From the NCBI GenBank assembly GCA_024741835.1, contig JAENRP010000341.1, forward strand, positions 5,656 through 45,617: DNA of 39,962 bases. The letters are read 5' to 3'. This DNA is from Diplocarpon mali (lineage: Eukaryota; Ascomycota; Leotiomycetes; Helotiales; Drepanopezizaceae). Below, piece by piece: positions 20,516-31,732 of the stretch. The notes under the pieces are model-generated. The model was not told where the DNA came from, searched no databases, and was given only the letters and a program-made list of their open reading frames with translations. The translations under genes and the position numbers were made by a program. Each line of letters starts with the position of its first letter. Position 1 is the first letter of the stretch.

Positions 20516-20771
20516 ATCAATGATGTAGTCACCTGATGGTCGCCGGTCAGCTTTTTTTTCTCTTTGCGGATGGACGACCGCATTGAGGCATCTGATTCCA
20601 TCTGTCCAGGCAGATTCAGAGATCCGGAGTCTTGAGGAGCTGTCCCTCACCCTGTACTTGAGCCGCATCACATGACGATCGTTAAACCGAGCTAAGAACT
20701 TGTCGAGCCGAACTCTCGGATGAGGCGTGTCGGCCAACTACCCCGAACGGTCAATTCAACGTCAATTCATC

Positions 20772-21567
20772 ATGAACTCTCTCAAGATCGCTCGTGTGGC
20801 TCTACGGGCGCGCCCTACGGCTATCAAGGCCCCTCTCGGACGCAGAGGCTATGCGGAGGCCGTGTCGGATAAGGTCGGCACTTCTGATCAGATTTTGCGG
20901 CTTTGGCTAACAGCTAGCAGATTAAGTTGAGCTTGGTGCTCCCCCATCAGGTGCGTATCGAATTGGGACGGACAGCTGAGATGGATAATTGGGAGCGGCA
21001 TGGATGGCCGGAAAAAGGCGGTGGAGTGTAGGGGTTGGATGGGAGGATGGAGAATCGGAGGCGCGGGCAAGAAGCATTCGGGCTGACAGCTATCAACAGT
21101 CGATCTACAAGTCGCAAGGTGTCGTCCAAGTCAACATCCCAGCGGAATCCGGTGAGATGGGTGTCCTCGCGAACCACGTTCCATCGATCGAACAGCTGAA
21201 GCCTGGACTCGTCGAGGTTATCGAGGAGAGCGGTGGAAGCAAGCAGTTCTTCCGTAGGTTGACCAGCCCTTAGTATACGTTGCTTGCTAAATATCTCGGG
21301 CCCAGTCTCTGGAGGTTTCGCGACCGTCCAACCCAATTCGGAATTGAGCATCAACGCGGTCGAGGGATATCCACTGGAGGATTTCAACCTCGAGAATGTC
21401 CGATCACAAATCGTGGAAGCGCAGAAGATCGCCGGTGGCAGCGGTAGTGAGCAGGATATCGCTGAGGCAAAGGTCGAGCTTGAGGTAAGATTGTGAAAAT
21501 GGATGGATCCGAATTAGTCGCTGACACGAGGCAGGTTTTGGAGAGCTTGCAAGCTGCTCTGAAGTAG
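20772..21567 (+). CDS. ATP16: ATP synthase F1 delta subunit, mitochondrial (ATP16)
   Basis: Central-stalk subunit of the mitochondrial F1Fo ATP synthase, equivalent to bacterial epsilon; it couples the gamma shaft to the c-ring in the inner membrane. Five exons: 20772-20873, 20921-20950, 21100-21253, 21306-21484, 21535-21567, giving 165 residues, the usual family length. Introns are 47, 149, 52 and 50 nt; all are GT-AG, although the first donor (GTCGGC) is weak. The N-terminus is a basic, Ala/Arg-rich mitochondrial presequence ending near RRGYAEA. The body carries IKLSLVLPHQ, SIYKSQGVVQVNIP, ESGEMGVLANHVPSIEQLKPG and GGFATVQPNSELSINAVEGY, all typical of the beta-sandwich domain, followed by the helical tail VRSQIVEAQKIAGGSGSEQD to ESLQAALK. 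Exon 2 is only ten codons and the last exon ten codons plus stop. The start is fixed by the presequence and the ATG context. Confidence 0.97.
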
Positions 21568-21925
21568 TTGTGACATAGATTCTCAGTTGCGAGCACAGCA
21601 GACCTATAGTGTGAGCGGCTTTGTACATCACTGTTCCTTGAATGCATACTACGGAAAACCTCCTGTTCTGTTGAATGTCGTCTGACTGCATGACGGTCGC
21701 TATTTCCTTACATGTCGACCCCGTCTCGAGCCGCCTAGTCATATCCCTCACTCAGAATTCCTCCCTTTCTTAGTACCACCAGCAGTCTTCGAGCAAAGCT
21801 GCTCGATGCTTGCAGGGCTCCGGTCATTATCTTGCTTTAGAATATCATTTGCTCTCATTATTATACTCAGTTGAATCCGCGGGTACACCAGCATCGATGT
21901 CTATGAACTCCGAGGATGCTTGAAG
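21568..21925 (+). other. Intergenic region between ATP16 and the Cys/His-cluster gene
   Basis: A 358-bp gap holding the ATP16 3' region and the promoter and leader of the next gene in the same orientation. No separate gene is seen apart from the short upstream frame at 21903-21923. Confidence 0.6.
21903..21923 (+). promoter_or_regulatory. Short upstream ORF (six codons plus stop)
   Basis: ATG at 21903 is followed by five codons (MNSEDA) and TGA at 21921-21923. It stops only two bases before the main ATG at 21926, a geometry compatible with termination-reinitiation control. Whether it lies in the transcript is unknown. Confidence 0.4.
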
Positions 21926-24900
21926 ATGGTTGTAACCACATCCTTGCGACCTCCTGGTTCAGACACTTCCTATGACGGTGCATCCCCAGACCCCTCTTCT
22001 ACCGTTCGCATCCGCAAGCCTTCTCGAGATGCTATTGCTCTGGGATCTGTGGCTTCGCGTGTCCAACTTCTATCGAACTTGCGAGGACCATCTTCGCCGA
22101 GACCTCGGACCCCGGTTCCTCAACGCGCTCGAGAGGACTCACGGTCCGGATTTGGCCGTCGTATAAACCCTCGTTTTGGAAAACCTGCCATCCAAAGTGC
22201 ACAGCCGGATGCAACGCCTCTAGTTCGAGCTGAAAGTAGACATTCCTTCCTCGGCCTCAATCTAGCTAGGACTAATCATGAAGAAGAACACGCTATCGTC
22301 GACCGCAACATTCAGTACAACCGGGCTCCTGGAACCAACGGCCAGACAGAGTTTGGGCCAGATCCTCGACAACGATACGACGCGTTCTCACAGGGCGCTA
22401 TGTCGAGGCCTACGGCCTCTCCCGGTAGAGGACGCAGTTTTGACCTGGATGTGCTCAAAGAGATCGACTCTTCGGGGAATCACAAGCAAGTCACGGCGCA
22501 AATATCAATTTTCCCTAGCTATGCCAAGAAAGACAACGCAGACATGTATCGACGCCCATTCAAGACACGGCGATCAAGTTTCAAGGAATCGGAAGCCTCC
22601 ATTGCGACCACCTCGTCTATTCGGCGCCGAAACGTTCGGGACCTGTTCGATGAGTACGGCATCCAGAGACCGGCTGGTCTTGCTTCTAGAGAGGTTTCAT
22701 ACGATGTAGGCGGACAGTCAAAATATTGCCACGTCTGTTCATGGAGCGATAACCGTGCTTCGATCAGATGCTCGAGATGTCTTCATTCGTTTTGCTTTTT
22801 GTGCAGGGATCATCTGCCTCCGAGGTGCGAGGAAGACGGTGCGGCATTAGTTGAGGATACGCCAGGAGCAGGCCCAAAATCACGAACGATGCCCAAGGAA
22901 AACCGGAATATCGACGAAGATCCAGTGAAGCAGTCAAGACCTGGCCCGGGTCCACTGCAACGAAGCACGGCCTACTCAGCAGCATCGCAGGAGGTATCCA
23001 GTCCGCCAGTACGGTTTTCTGATCTCTACGAACCTATTGCTCATGCGAAGCCTCTTCGTGAGATCTCGTCAAAGCAAGACCCAGTCCTCGCTTGCTTTAC
23101 GTACGGGTATCGGGCGACAGCAAGCCTGAAGAACAACCCCTTTGTGATAGCCGATCAAAAGTCACCACGGGAACCACGTAGACGCGCTGCTGAGTTCGTG
23201 GAGAGAGATGTTCGGCATACGCCGTATCACCAGACGAAGCAGCGCCGTGCTGTCGATTTTCCATGGACGCCTTCGGAAACAGCTCCCTGTGGGAGCCGGA
23301 GCCCGCGCACCATATACTCTGACAATCTGCCGGCTCGGCAAGTCGCCTCGGGTGGAAGCAAGAAAACGCATGGGCGTGTGCTCGAAGATCCGGAGGTTGG
23401 TGACAATGCAGACACGAGTCGAGTCGAGGATGCCATCAATAATTCATCTGGGTGTCACTCTCAGACCTCTGGAGCTGATCCTTGCCGTGCACGAGACTCG
23501 GCATGCTCACATTTCACTTGCACATCAGGAACAGACTCATCACATTCACAGGTTGTGAGAAACGACCATCATTCTTCGAAGCACGACGTGCCCGAATTCG
23601 TGGAGTGTCACGGTTACCCTCGGACTGGACATGCCCGGCATGGAAGTCCTACCAGCACAGGTATCGTCGGTGAGTGTCAGCATTGCCTGGACGATTGCCC
23701 GTGTGTAGCTTGTCAGAATACACATCACAGTGTCAGATGCTGTGTGCATACGGACCACAAGACCGTTGTGCATCACCACCATACGCCGCCGAAGAAGGTC
23801 AAGTCTCCATGCCCCGATTTTTCTAGCACCGAAAAGGTCACCCAATCGCCTCCCCCGGCTTGCCCGACCTCTCCTTCTGATCCTCCTCCAAAATTCCAGG
23901 GCGTGGGAGCTAAACTCGCGCTCTCTTCCGAGGCGACCACCAAGCACAGAGATCCGTCATCATTGACGTCAAATCCTTGTGAGGAAAGTACAGAGCAACC
24001 GACATCGACTCTTTCAACTGCAAAGAGTGAGTCTGTGAAACGGGTCACTGCTAATGCGACCGAACCAGCTCTGAGCGAAGCAAGCCACATCTCACCACGC
24101 GCATCTCGGAAGCAATTGAGTCTCGAGGTCAGCACTGAGCCGAGAGATGGCCCCTGGTTTAGAATCCCCCCAAACCAGGAGCACGAGCATAACCCTGAAC
24201 AGCGAGCAAGCTGCAGCACGCCGCCCAGGAAAAAAATCGTAGCCAGAGAACATGCAACGTCTCCTGGTCCGCGCAGCCCACGGATGCAAGGCTCTCCTCC
24301 AAGGTCGAGAAAGCCTTCTCGAGGAATATCCACTCTCGACCAGCTACGCGAAGAACACTCCTCCGGGGCATTGGGTAAGCGGCTACGTGAACAGCAAGAA
24401 CTTGGAGAAATCGAGAAAGACTGCAGCGACCCGCCCTGTCGCAGTGCTGTCGCAGAACTCGCAAATAAAATCGAGCAGCGAGAAAGCCAACCCTCCACCA
24501 TAGAGGATCGCACTGCCGATGCTAGTAGCAAAGGTAACGTAGGTAGCAAGCCGAAGAACTGGAAGTTGAGACAGGCGGATCGGTATCCCGAGCGCAGGAA
24601 GATAGCCGGACAAGAGCATAATCTGTGCGACGACGAGATTGTGGGCGAGAGCCGAGGAAGGGATAGCATCACTTCGCAGCCTTCTGGTTTGACGGCCAGT
24701 CTGGACTGGATGGAAGGGATGGTGAGTGGTGGTAAGGAGCATAATCTGAGTGCGGACGAGGCTGTGGTAGAGGGGGTGGATCTGGAGTATGCAGTTGACC
24801 ACGAGTGTGCTTGGAAGAAGAGTTTCGAGGAGGTTGGTAGGAACAAAGAGGACTTGGGTATCAAGGGTATCACAGTCCTGATCCACCTGGTTGGACGGAA

Positions 24901-24958
24901 GGACTTGGTTGCAAAGGCTGCAAGCTGGTCCGGCGGTGAGATGATCGATGAAGATTGA
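21926..24958 (+). CDS. Large disordered protein with two Cys/His clusters, unknown role
   Basis: Intronless gene of 1,010 residues; I do not recognise a named family. I start at the ATG at 21926, since the six bases before it open only from a TTG. Residues 1-260 are Ser/Pro/Arg-rich with many short basic motifs. Residues 268-301 form a Cys/His module (C268, C271, C282, C285, H287, C290, C293, H296, C301) with spacing like a cross-brace RING, B-box or FYVE-type finger. A second cluster at about 584-611 (C584, C587, C591, C593, C596, H600, H601, C605, C606, H608, H611) is followed by a His run HHHH. The rest is Pro/Ser/Glu-rich, with a likely helical stretch STLDQLREEHSSGALGKRL around residue 800. 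An adaptor or ubiquitin-related role is possible, but nothing here proves it. The 366-codon frame on the opposite strand is a shadow. Confidence 0.8.
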   Translation: MVVTTSLRPPGSDTSYDGASPDPSSTVRIRKPSRDAIALGSVASRVQLLSNLRGPSSPRPRTPVPQRAREDSRSGFGRRINPRFGKPAIQSAQPDATPLVRAESRHSFLGLNLARTNHEEEHAIVDRNIQYNRAPGTNGQTEFGPDPRQRYDAFSQGAMSRPTASPGRGRSFDLDVLKEIDSSGNHKQVTAQISIFPSYAKKDNADMYRRPFKTRRSSFKESEASIATTSSIRRRNVRDLFDEYGIQRPAGLASREVSYDVGGQSKYCHVCSWSDNRASIRCSRCLHSFCFLCRDHLPPRCEEDGAALVEDTPGAGPKSRTMPKENRNIDEDPVKQSRPGPGPLQRSTAYSAASQEVSSPPVRFSDLYEPIAHAKPLREISSKQDPVLACFTYGYRATASLKNNPFVIADQKSPREPRRRAAEFVERDVRHTPYHQTKQRRAVDFPWTPSETAPCGSRSPRTIYSDNLPARQVASGGSKKTHGRVLEDPEVGDNADTSRVEDAINNSSGCHSQTSGADPCRARDSACSHFTCTSGTDSSHSQVVRNDHHSSKHDVPEFVECHGYPRTGHARHGSPTSTGIVGECQHCLDDCPCVACQNTHHSVRCCVHTDHKTVVHHHHTPPKKVKSPCPDFSSTEKVTQSPPPACPTSPSDPPPKFQGVGAKLALSSEATTKHRDPSSLTSNPCEESTEQPTSTLSTAKSESVKRVTANATEPALSEASHISPRASRKQLSLEVSTEPRDGPWFRIPPNQEHEHNPEQRASCSTPPRKKIVAREHATSPGPRSPRMQGSPPRSRKPSRGISTLDQLREEHSSGALGKRLREQQELGEIEKDCSDPPCRSAVAELANKIEQRESQPSTIEDRTADASSKGNVGSKPKNWKLRQADRYPERRKIAGQEHNLCDDEIVGESRGRDSITSQPSGLTASLDWMEGMVSGGKEHNLSADEAVVEGVDLEYAVDHECAWKKSFEEVGRNKEDLGIKGITVLIHLVGRKDLVAKAASWSGGEMIDED

Positions 24959-27900
24959 ACTGGAAGAGTCGAGAGAGAGTCGTAGGTTTTCGGAGGGGCT
25001 TGAGCTAGACTGGAATTTGTTTCTTTTGCTCTTCTGTTCTCGCTGTCTCTATGCGTCTGGATACCTCTGACCGGCTTGGGATCTTGTGCCTCTTTTCATA
25101 GTGTCGCTCACTCTGAGCAGTTTTGAAATGCAATGCAACACAATGCAGTGGGGAGCACTGAGGTGCAAAGTCCGCTGGTTCTCCAAGCCATCATCGCTGT
25201 TCTCTTGCTACAACTTGAGAATCAGACTTTCCTTGACCTTCTCTCGGGCACCCACGCATCCCAGGCTCGAATGCTGGATCCTGGGATCTCGATGGACGCA
25301 CGCAGTGAGAGCGCGGATGCACCGCAGGCACGGAAGTCAGACCTACGCCAGCGCAGTACCGCCACCGTAGGCCCTTTCTCCGGTCTCAAGAGTCCCCTAG
25401 TTGCTGTGCAGTGACGCTAAGCGAGCGATATACTTTTGCCTTCATAGTCAAGTTCGTCGGTAGATTCTAGAGACAACGCTGGTGATTCTTCAACTTGGAG
25501 GCTCCGGATAGCAGACTACGCAGATAGCCAACTATCCATGAATCCAGGCAAGCACCGTGTCGTGCATGCAATCCGCACGGTTGGAACGGACGTCACGGCT
25601 GTAAGGGCAGGTTTTCCGAGCCATTGTGCACACAGAGGTGGACAGTATGAAGCTGGTTCGTTCTTTGAACCTTGTACCTTAGTCGCGGTGTGATTGAGAT
25701 CGATGCTCAAGACTGCTGACTTGCCGCCCTCTCGATGCCGAAAGAGAGCGCCTCCATCTGCTTCGACTGCCATTGCACCGAACGATAATGTCTCGTCTTG
25801 GGAAAATGAGGATATATATGACCGCGGTACTCTTAACTTCTGCATAGATCCACGCGTAGCCGGGCAAGGTCCCTAAGTCTCTATCTTGCCATCCGCCACG
25901 CACTGCGAGCCTCTGCACAGACTGTGACCTCAAGATTCACTACCATCAGCAGATGGAGACGCACCTGAACTCACTCCAGACATGTATTTGTGCCACATCG
26001 GAAGCTAGCTTCGGAACCATGGACCCATTCTTTAGAAGTCACGACTCCAAGGCTTACATGCTATTTGTAGCTACAACAGAGCAATAACTGTCAGCAGGCA
26101 AAGTTGGGCTGGGTATATCAGCGTAGCAAAGATCTGAATTGCCGAGATGCAGATGAGCCAGATCAAAATATCAAAGTCAAAGGTCAGAAACCCTCAAGAT
26201 CAGATTCAAGTCTAATCAAAAAAGATCCCACCTATATCTCAATCGACTCTTTCGAGTACCGGCCCTGCCCGTTTGTAACTACTGCAAACGATCATAGCAA
26301 ACCCCGTCATCAATACCGTGGACAACCTATCAGGGTTCAAGTCACGGAATATGATGCTTCCCTCCTCGCCAGGTGCATCTTAGCAAGTGACTTGGTATCG
26401 GATATCAAACAAGATGAAGGACATATCAACACCTGACAGATGCCGAGAAACCAACTACTTCCTCTACTGCGATGCATACTGCAGCGGTCGAGAAAGCACT
26501 CCCTTGACAAGATGCAAGCATCCAGACGAGCAACAAGCACGGCCTCTGTTCGACTCAACCGGCCCTCTTATACCTGGGCTGGGCTGAGACGACACCAGGC
26601 CTGGCAACGTGACAAACGCGCAGAGTTGGCTTTTCCGCACGTACCGTTTCCGGCTATTCGATTTCGACACGAGAGGTTCCGAGGAACTCCAAGTTCACCT
26701 GATGCGGCCACGGAGGCTCTGGGCAGAACGAGTCGAAGGCAAGACTGGCCTCTGCTGGTGCTGGGCTGAAAAGGCTACTGCGTCCGATTGTTCGTGTCTG
26801 AGCGTTCAAGAGGGCGGCTTGCGGCGTAGCGCCGCGCATCCTATGGATTTGCGAGAGCGGCCGAATGCTCTGATCGTCTGGACATGTTCTCACGTGTATA
26901 TATTGGCTCCGAGCCAGATCTTCAGTCTTTATATTGGAATACTCGTCGGATGTTTTTGTCCTGGGCGGGGGCGTTTCTCACCCAAGATTTGCAGTTCGTG
27001 CCAAATAACTCCCTCAGAATGATGTGTGCGTAATAGGAGAGTGATAATATCCCCCAGAATTTAAGCCTGAAATTAGAGGAGGATGAGCTTGTAGACCATT
27101 CTTCCAAATCAACCTCTTGCTTGGTGGAGTACGGGGTCTACAGATGCATTCTCAGTACGGACTTACATCGAGTGAGCTAGACTCGGCGCTCCGAGTACGT
27201 ATGATGACTGTGGCATGCTATTCCCGACAGCAAGGCGATTCCGGCAAATTCACTTTCCAGCATCCCAACTACGTCTGCAGATATCGTATGGCCATGCCAG
27301 TACCCCGAGACGAGAGAAAACGGTAGCTCTCACAGGTCTAAATAAGTACATACAATAATCCGTCCTCTGTTGCGCCCGGAAGGGGAAAAGCGCGAGAATG
27401 CTTTTCGTTGGCTAGTAGTCAAAAGAACGGCCCAGCAGTCCGAGGCTTAACTGTGACACTACTCTCCGGGAAGACCAACTGTTAAGAAGATATTCCACTC
27501 TCATCAGTCGCCAGTAAGTCACATATCGCTCTGTAGTACGCGCATTCAAATTCGGATTGTGGCAATGAATGTAGCGTATCTGGGCCATGGATGATGTCAA
27601 GCATGTCGGAATCGGGGTAAGAATAACGAAGCCAGTCGGCATCTTTCACGACAGACGTTCCGATTATGCCGAAGTCGCGAGAGTATTTTCCATGGCTGTC
27701 ATGACATCTTTGGTATATTCCCGTACTTTGGCTATCGATTCACAGCCAATCTACAATGTCACGTCAACAACCGCGACCCAGATGGGGGCTTGCATGCTTG
27801 GCAAGGAACCATGCCTTTCGAACGATGCCTCGCTGTCGATGTGTACTCCGGCTGGAGCACTTCGTAACTTCTAACTGTTCCTCATACTCAGCATCAACTA

Positions 27901-29154
27901 CTCGCTCGTTCAATCAGCAAGCCGTTGACGATGTACGCACATACATACATTCAGCTCTCAGCACGTCGCTAAACACAGCAATGTGCTGCTTCTGCGCACA
28001 TCCCGCCATGTGATGCTGGATTATATGGCTCGAAATATGAAAGCAAAGGCTCGTAAGGTATCTGTTGGTACGCAGATTCCTGTGCAAGAGGCAAGCTGCC
28101 CTCGTTCCTGGGGTCATCCCACACAGCTGTACCATATGCGATATGAGGGGTTTCGTATGTATTTCGGACGGCTGTTCAGCCGGAGGACTTCGGAAGGATA
28201 TCCATATGCGGCTAGGAGGGACTACAGGAGGGAGGACATTCATAGGTATAAAGGTACCATCTCGGTCATGTAGAGATAGACAGACATTACAATAGATTCT
28301 TTTTGACAACAAGTACTCAACTATATTCACGTGAATATCGATTACCGGTATAGAACCTACAGTATCAGTAGCGAGAAGGACTCGTTTGTTTGCTAGCCCA
28401 AATATACTATGCTGACACCTACATCCGCACAAGCGATGATGGCTGGTGGTATCGGTCACCACGAATCCTTTCGCCGTGCAACTAGATCAGCCCTGAGCGG
28501 TAAACAGCCTACCGATCTTTACTATTTCTCTCGATTCACGTCATCTGGTAAGTCAAGGACGAGTAGCAAGATATTGACCACTGGCAAGAATATCTCAGAT
28601 ACGAATAGATGGCAGCCCAAGAGCCTGTGGGATGGGAAACAATAAGGCGTGGCACCTAACACGAGCTCACAGTCTCTGGTTGCGGGGAGGGGCGAAGTAG
28701 AGTGGCCACTAATTTTCAACTACCACAAGATCTCGTCTGCTCTCTCGAATGCTGTTTGAAAAGCAAAACACACTTGGAGAATCGTAAAGCATGTTGTTGG
28801 AATTGTCTGCACTACTCACAAATATAAGCAAGCTTCCCCACCAGGCCATTGTTGTGATGTTGAGGTTTAAGCGAGTGACCCCTTGCCCAGTGTAACAAGT
28901 AAAGCCGAGTCTGTCGCAATAAGCGCAAAGCATAGCGAGAATGTATGGCGTCGCTACTGGGAGGAACCCATAACTCCAAGTCCTTGATCACCCGGCTATC
29001 CACCAATATCTCACGCTTCAAATCTTTGGATCTACTTTTCTGGATGAGTCTCAGCCTTGACTCCCTTGCGGCAGCAGACATCATGCGCCCAGCCTCGACT
29101 TCGGCACTACCCTGTCGTGCAAAAAAACAAGTCATCCTCCTCCCTTCCTTACTC
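24959..29154. other. Interval with no recognised gene
   Basis: 4.2 kb between the Cys/His-cluster gene and NAT3. Open frames are all under about 180 codons, overlap on both strands and show no family motif. Base composition is moderate (near 50% GC) and no repeat or transposon signature was seen. It will include the 3' ends of both flanking genes. Confidence 0.5.
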
Positions 29155-29810
29155 TCACCATACATCATCTGGCGATACTTCCCATTTTTCTCCATCACTC
29201 CTAATATGCTTCAGGTCCTTGTCTCTCGCCAGAGGTTTCCGCATGTCCCAAGCGTCCTCCCCGTCTTGCCCTTGCCCACTGTAATCATCATTGTAGTAAT
29301 CCTTCACCACCCTGAAAACGCTATAGCCTAGGCCTTTGTACAAGGCCTGCGCTATCTTATTCGATTTCCGGACAAAAAGGTCGACAAACCAGGCGTCGTA
29401 CTCGTCACCGTTGGTCTCTAGAGACGAGGAGAGGGTCCGGGCGAGACCGAGACGACGGGCGTGGGGAGCGACCGTGAGCGCAGTAATATGCGCATGGAAG
29501 GGAAGGTAATGCTCGTTGTGTATCATATATGACGGCGAGGACTCAAGCTTGCCCATGACTGCGATGTGTTAGTACAAAATGTCTTGTCGGAGTTTGAAAA
29601 TGAGGGGGTTGGAGGGGTAGTTTTGCAAGAGACGGTCGTACTGTAGCCGTCAATAGTCCCATCCTGACCCTCCGCCACGTCAAAAAGGTGCGGCCATCGC
29701 GCTATGTACGAGAAGTAGAAGTTCAGATCGTAGGTTTCGGTCAGAGGGTCCAAGTTGGTTGGGTTAAATTTGAAGACATCCATCGCGTGAAAAGGGCGTA
29801 TGGAAGTCAT
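29155..29810 (-). CDS. NAT3: NatB N-alpha-acetyltransferase catalytic subunit (NAT3/NAA20)
   Basis: Acetylates the N-terminal Met of nascent proteins starting Met-Asp, Met-Glu, Met-Asn or Met-Gln, acting at the ribosome with the auxiliary subunit Mdm20/NAA25. Two exons, 29810-29642 and 29558-29155, give 190 residues, close to the family length. The 83-nt intron has donor GTACGA, a perfect TACTAAC branch site and acceptor CGCAG. The start MTSIRPF is the family start, although the frame is open further upstream. Recognisable blocks are NLDPLTETYDLNFYFSYIARWP (residues 19-40) split here as NLDPLTETY and ARWP, HITALTVAP, the acetyl-CoA loop RRLGLA (91-96), FVDLFVRKSNK (114-124), and LYKGLGYSVFR, followed by DAWDMRKPLARD. 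The gene is divergent from the one starting at 30546, with about 0.74 kb between the two start codons. Confidence 0.96.
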
Positions 29811-30545
29811 TCTTGAAGGCTGGTGACGCAAGGTGGGGCGAAGGGGTGATTTAAGTGCCCACGAGTTAGCTGCACTCGACTTTGGAGGCCGGAGCGCGAG
29901 GAGAAGTTTGTTTCCTCTGAAGGTCTCTGTTGTCGAGGCTGGCAGCGAGGCTGAAATTGAAGCTTTTAATATCCGAGCCTGCAGTGGCATATCTCCACCG
30001 GTCGTCCCTGACAGCTTGTCAGCACTCACCGTCTCAAGCGAACATTCACCCGCAAACAATTCACACCCATCTCGGCGCGGCGCAGGACTGTTAGTGTAGT
30101 CAAATTTAGATCGCAGTCAAGGACTGCGACCTGGATTCGACGCATTGCCGTAATCTCGGGGTAAGGGGTCTTGCATCGCCAATTGCGAAATCACCATCGC
30201 CCGACACTATTGACCGGGCGGATTGATATAGACCACAACAATAAAGACGCCTGAACCCTGCGCCGTCACCTCGTCGACAGGGCAAAAGTGGCGACCAAAA
30301 TACAACGCCCTCATCTGCATTCACCGACGCGCTCTCTGCCCACCCTGCGATTGCCAGTCGTACTGAATTGCCTGAGGAACTAAAACTAGGGACATTTGGA
30401 TAGGACGAGGACGGAGGATCTGAAGAAGCTCGAACGGCATAGTTTGCGCACTAGAGGCTTCTCTTAATTACTTGAGTCCAAGGAGTCGAGACAAGGGGCA
30501 TATATCGAAGCTGGACGACTACCACGTCACGAATCTTCCCAGAAG
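29811..30545. promoter_or_regulatory. Divergent promoter region of NAT3 and the 30546 gene
   Basis: 735 bp between two diverging start codons. The minus frame stays open upstream of the NAT3 start to about 30059, but it does not extend the conserved protein. I see no other gene. The region probably contains both promoters. Confidence 0.6.
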
Positions 30546-31732
30546 ATGCCTCCGTCACCTCTAACGCCACGGCACAGCAGAGGCCCTTCTGCCACCGATC
30601 TCTCTTTTGAGACGCCCCTCTCTTACGATGGAAGCCCTCGTCGGCACTCGAACACGCCTTTACTCCCCAGCAGACACAATCACATCAACTCTGAAGACGT
30701 CTTCGGTAGCGGAGGACCAGCCGCCCCCTCCAACGGCTTGGGAAATCTGGCAGATGAGCTGGCAGATGCGTGGGAGGAGGGCGAGGAAGAAGAGGACGAG
30801 GATTATGAGCCTGACATGAACTTCCAGGAAGTGAGAGAGGGAAATGAGCCGACGAGGGATAGTGGGGTGGATGTCACGTCTTCTACACTAACCCAGCCCA
30901 AATCTGCAAATCTGACACCACCGCAGCAGACGTTAGGAGGCCGTGGGCATAGGAGGCAACCGAGCGAGTACGACGGAAGTGATTATGGGGGAGAATCGGA
31001 TCTGGAGTCGCCTGGCATGCCGCCCGCGTTGGTAGCTAGGATGGATATGGTAGAAAGTCTGGCGAGGAGGGGGGCAGAGAACAATGGGACGGACAGTGAT
31101 GGCGTTGTGAAGAGGGTAATAGAGGGGCTTAAGGATCTGGGCGGGCAGTCTGGTGTGGAGGGAAACGCTACGAGGTTTGTTCTGCCATTTCAAATCCCAA
31201 AATGTGTATTTCTAACAACACCAGGCTCATTACGGCTCATTCGGCACTCTCAACGCACCTCTTACATCAAACTCGCCTCCTCCAATCTCTCGCATACCCC
31301 CTTTTCTCCCCTGGCTCTATACCACCAGCCGAAGAGCTGCTTGAAGAATTGATGCCTCTCCTCATCACCGTTGGCGAATTTATGCCTCGTCCCACAGCCG
31401 CTGCTTTCCAATCCCTCGACCAACTCCACAGTCTCACCGCCGACCTCGTACAAACGCTCAATTATCTCTCCGACACCCTCCACATGTCACGGCAAACGAC
31501 CACGACCGCCACTCGTCGGCTCAAGAGTGCCAGAGAACTCGTAGCCGAGATGCGCAAGGAGGAAGACGCCAGGGAAGAGGGTGAGATATGGCTCAAGAGA
31601 CATAATTGGGGCGAGAGACTAGGGGCCAGAGAGTGCGCAGGTGTCTGTGAAGATGTCGTGGACGGCTTCGAGGAGGTGTGTAATGGCTGGAGAGCCCGGT
31701 TAATCGCGCAGGCGGAAGCTGTCCCCGCCTGA
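30546..31732 (+). CDS. Fungal protein of unknown function, helical C-terminal domain
   Basis: Two exons, 30546-31174 and 31225-31732, give 378 residues. The 50-nt intron (GTTTGT to CCAG) is chosen because it joins two open frames in phase and reads NATRLITAHSALSTHLLHQT across the junction. The N-terminal half is low complexity: Pro/Ser/Arg motifs (LTPRHSRGPS), then LADELADAWEEGEEEEDED, an acidic run, and basic/acidic Ser clusters around GSDYGGESDLESP. The C-terminal half (residues about 160-375) is predicted largely helical, with heptad-like Leu spacing (HQTRLLQSLAYPL, LDQLHSLTADLVQTLNYLSD) and a final Glu/Arg helix ending in CEDVVDGFEEVCNGWRARL. The overall pattern looks like a conserved ascomycete hypothetical protein, but I cannot name it. 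A scaffold or coiled-coil role is a guess. Confidence 0.85.

Larger units (their letters stand above)
13117..20771. other. Gene-poor interval between the retroelement and ATP16
   Basis: This 7.6-kb stretch contains many open frames of 60-225 codons on both strands, none with a recognisable family motif, splice-supported structure or clear coding bias. The first 3.3 kb and 16.9-18.9 kb are GC-rich; 16.44-16.86 and about 19.6-20.2 kb are AT-rich. It holds the tandem array at 16309-16432, CT microsatellite-like sequence near 15185-15225, and ATP16 promoter motifs at the right end. Small or lineage-specific genes cannot be excluded. Confidence 0.55.

Noticed and set aside
23773..24873. 366-codon minus-strand frame
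   Set aside because: It is antisense to the Cys/His-cluster gene and has no recognisable domain.
29523..30059. Longer NAT3 N-terminus starting at 30059
   Set aside because: The extra residues do not match the NAA20 family, whose start corresponds to MTSIRPF at 29810. The downstream part of that frame reads into the intron.
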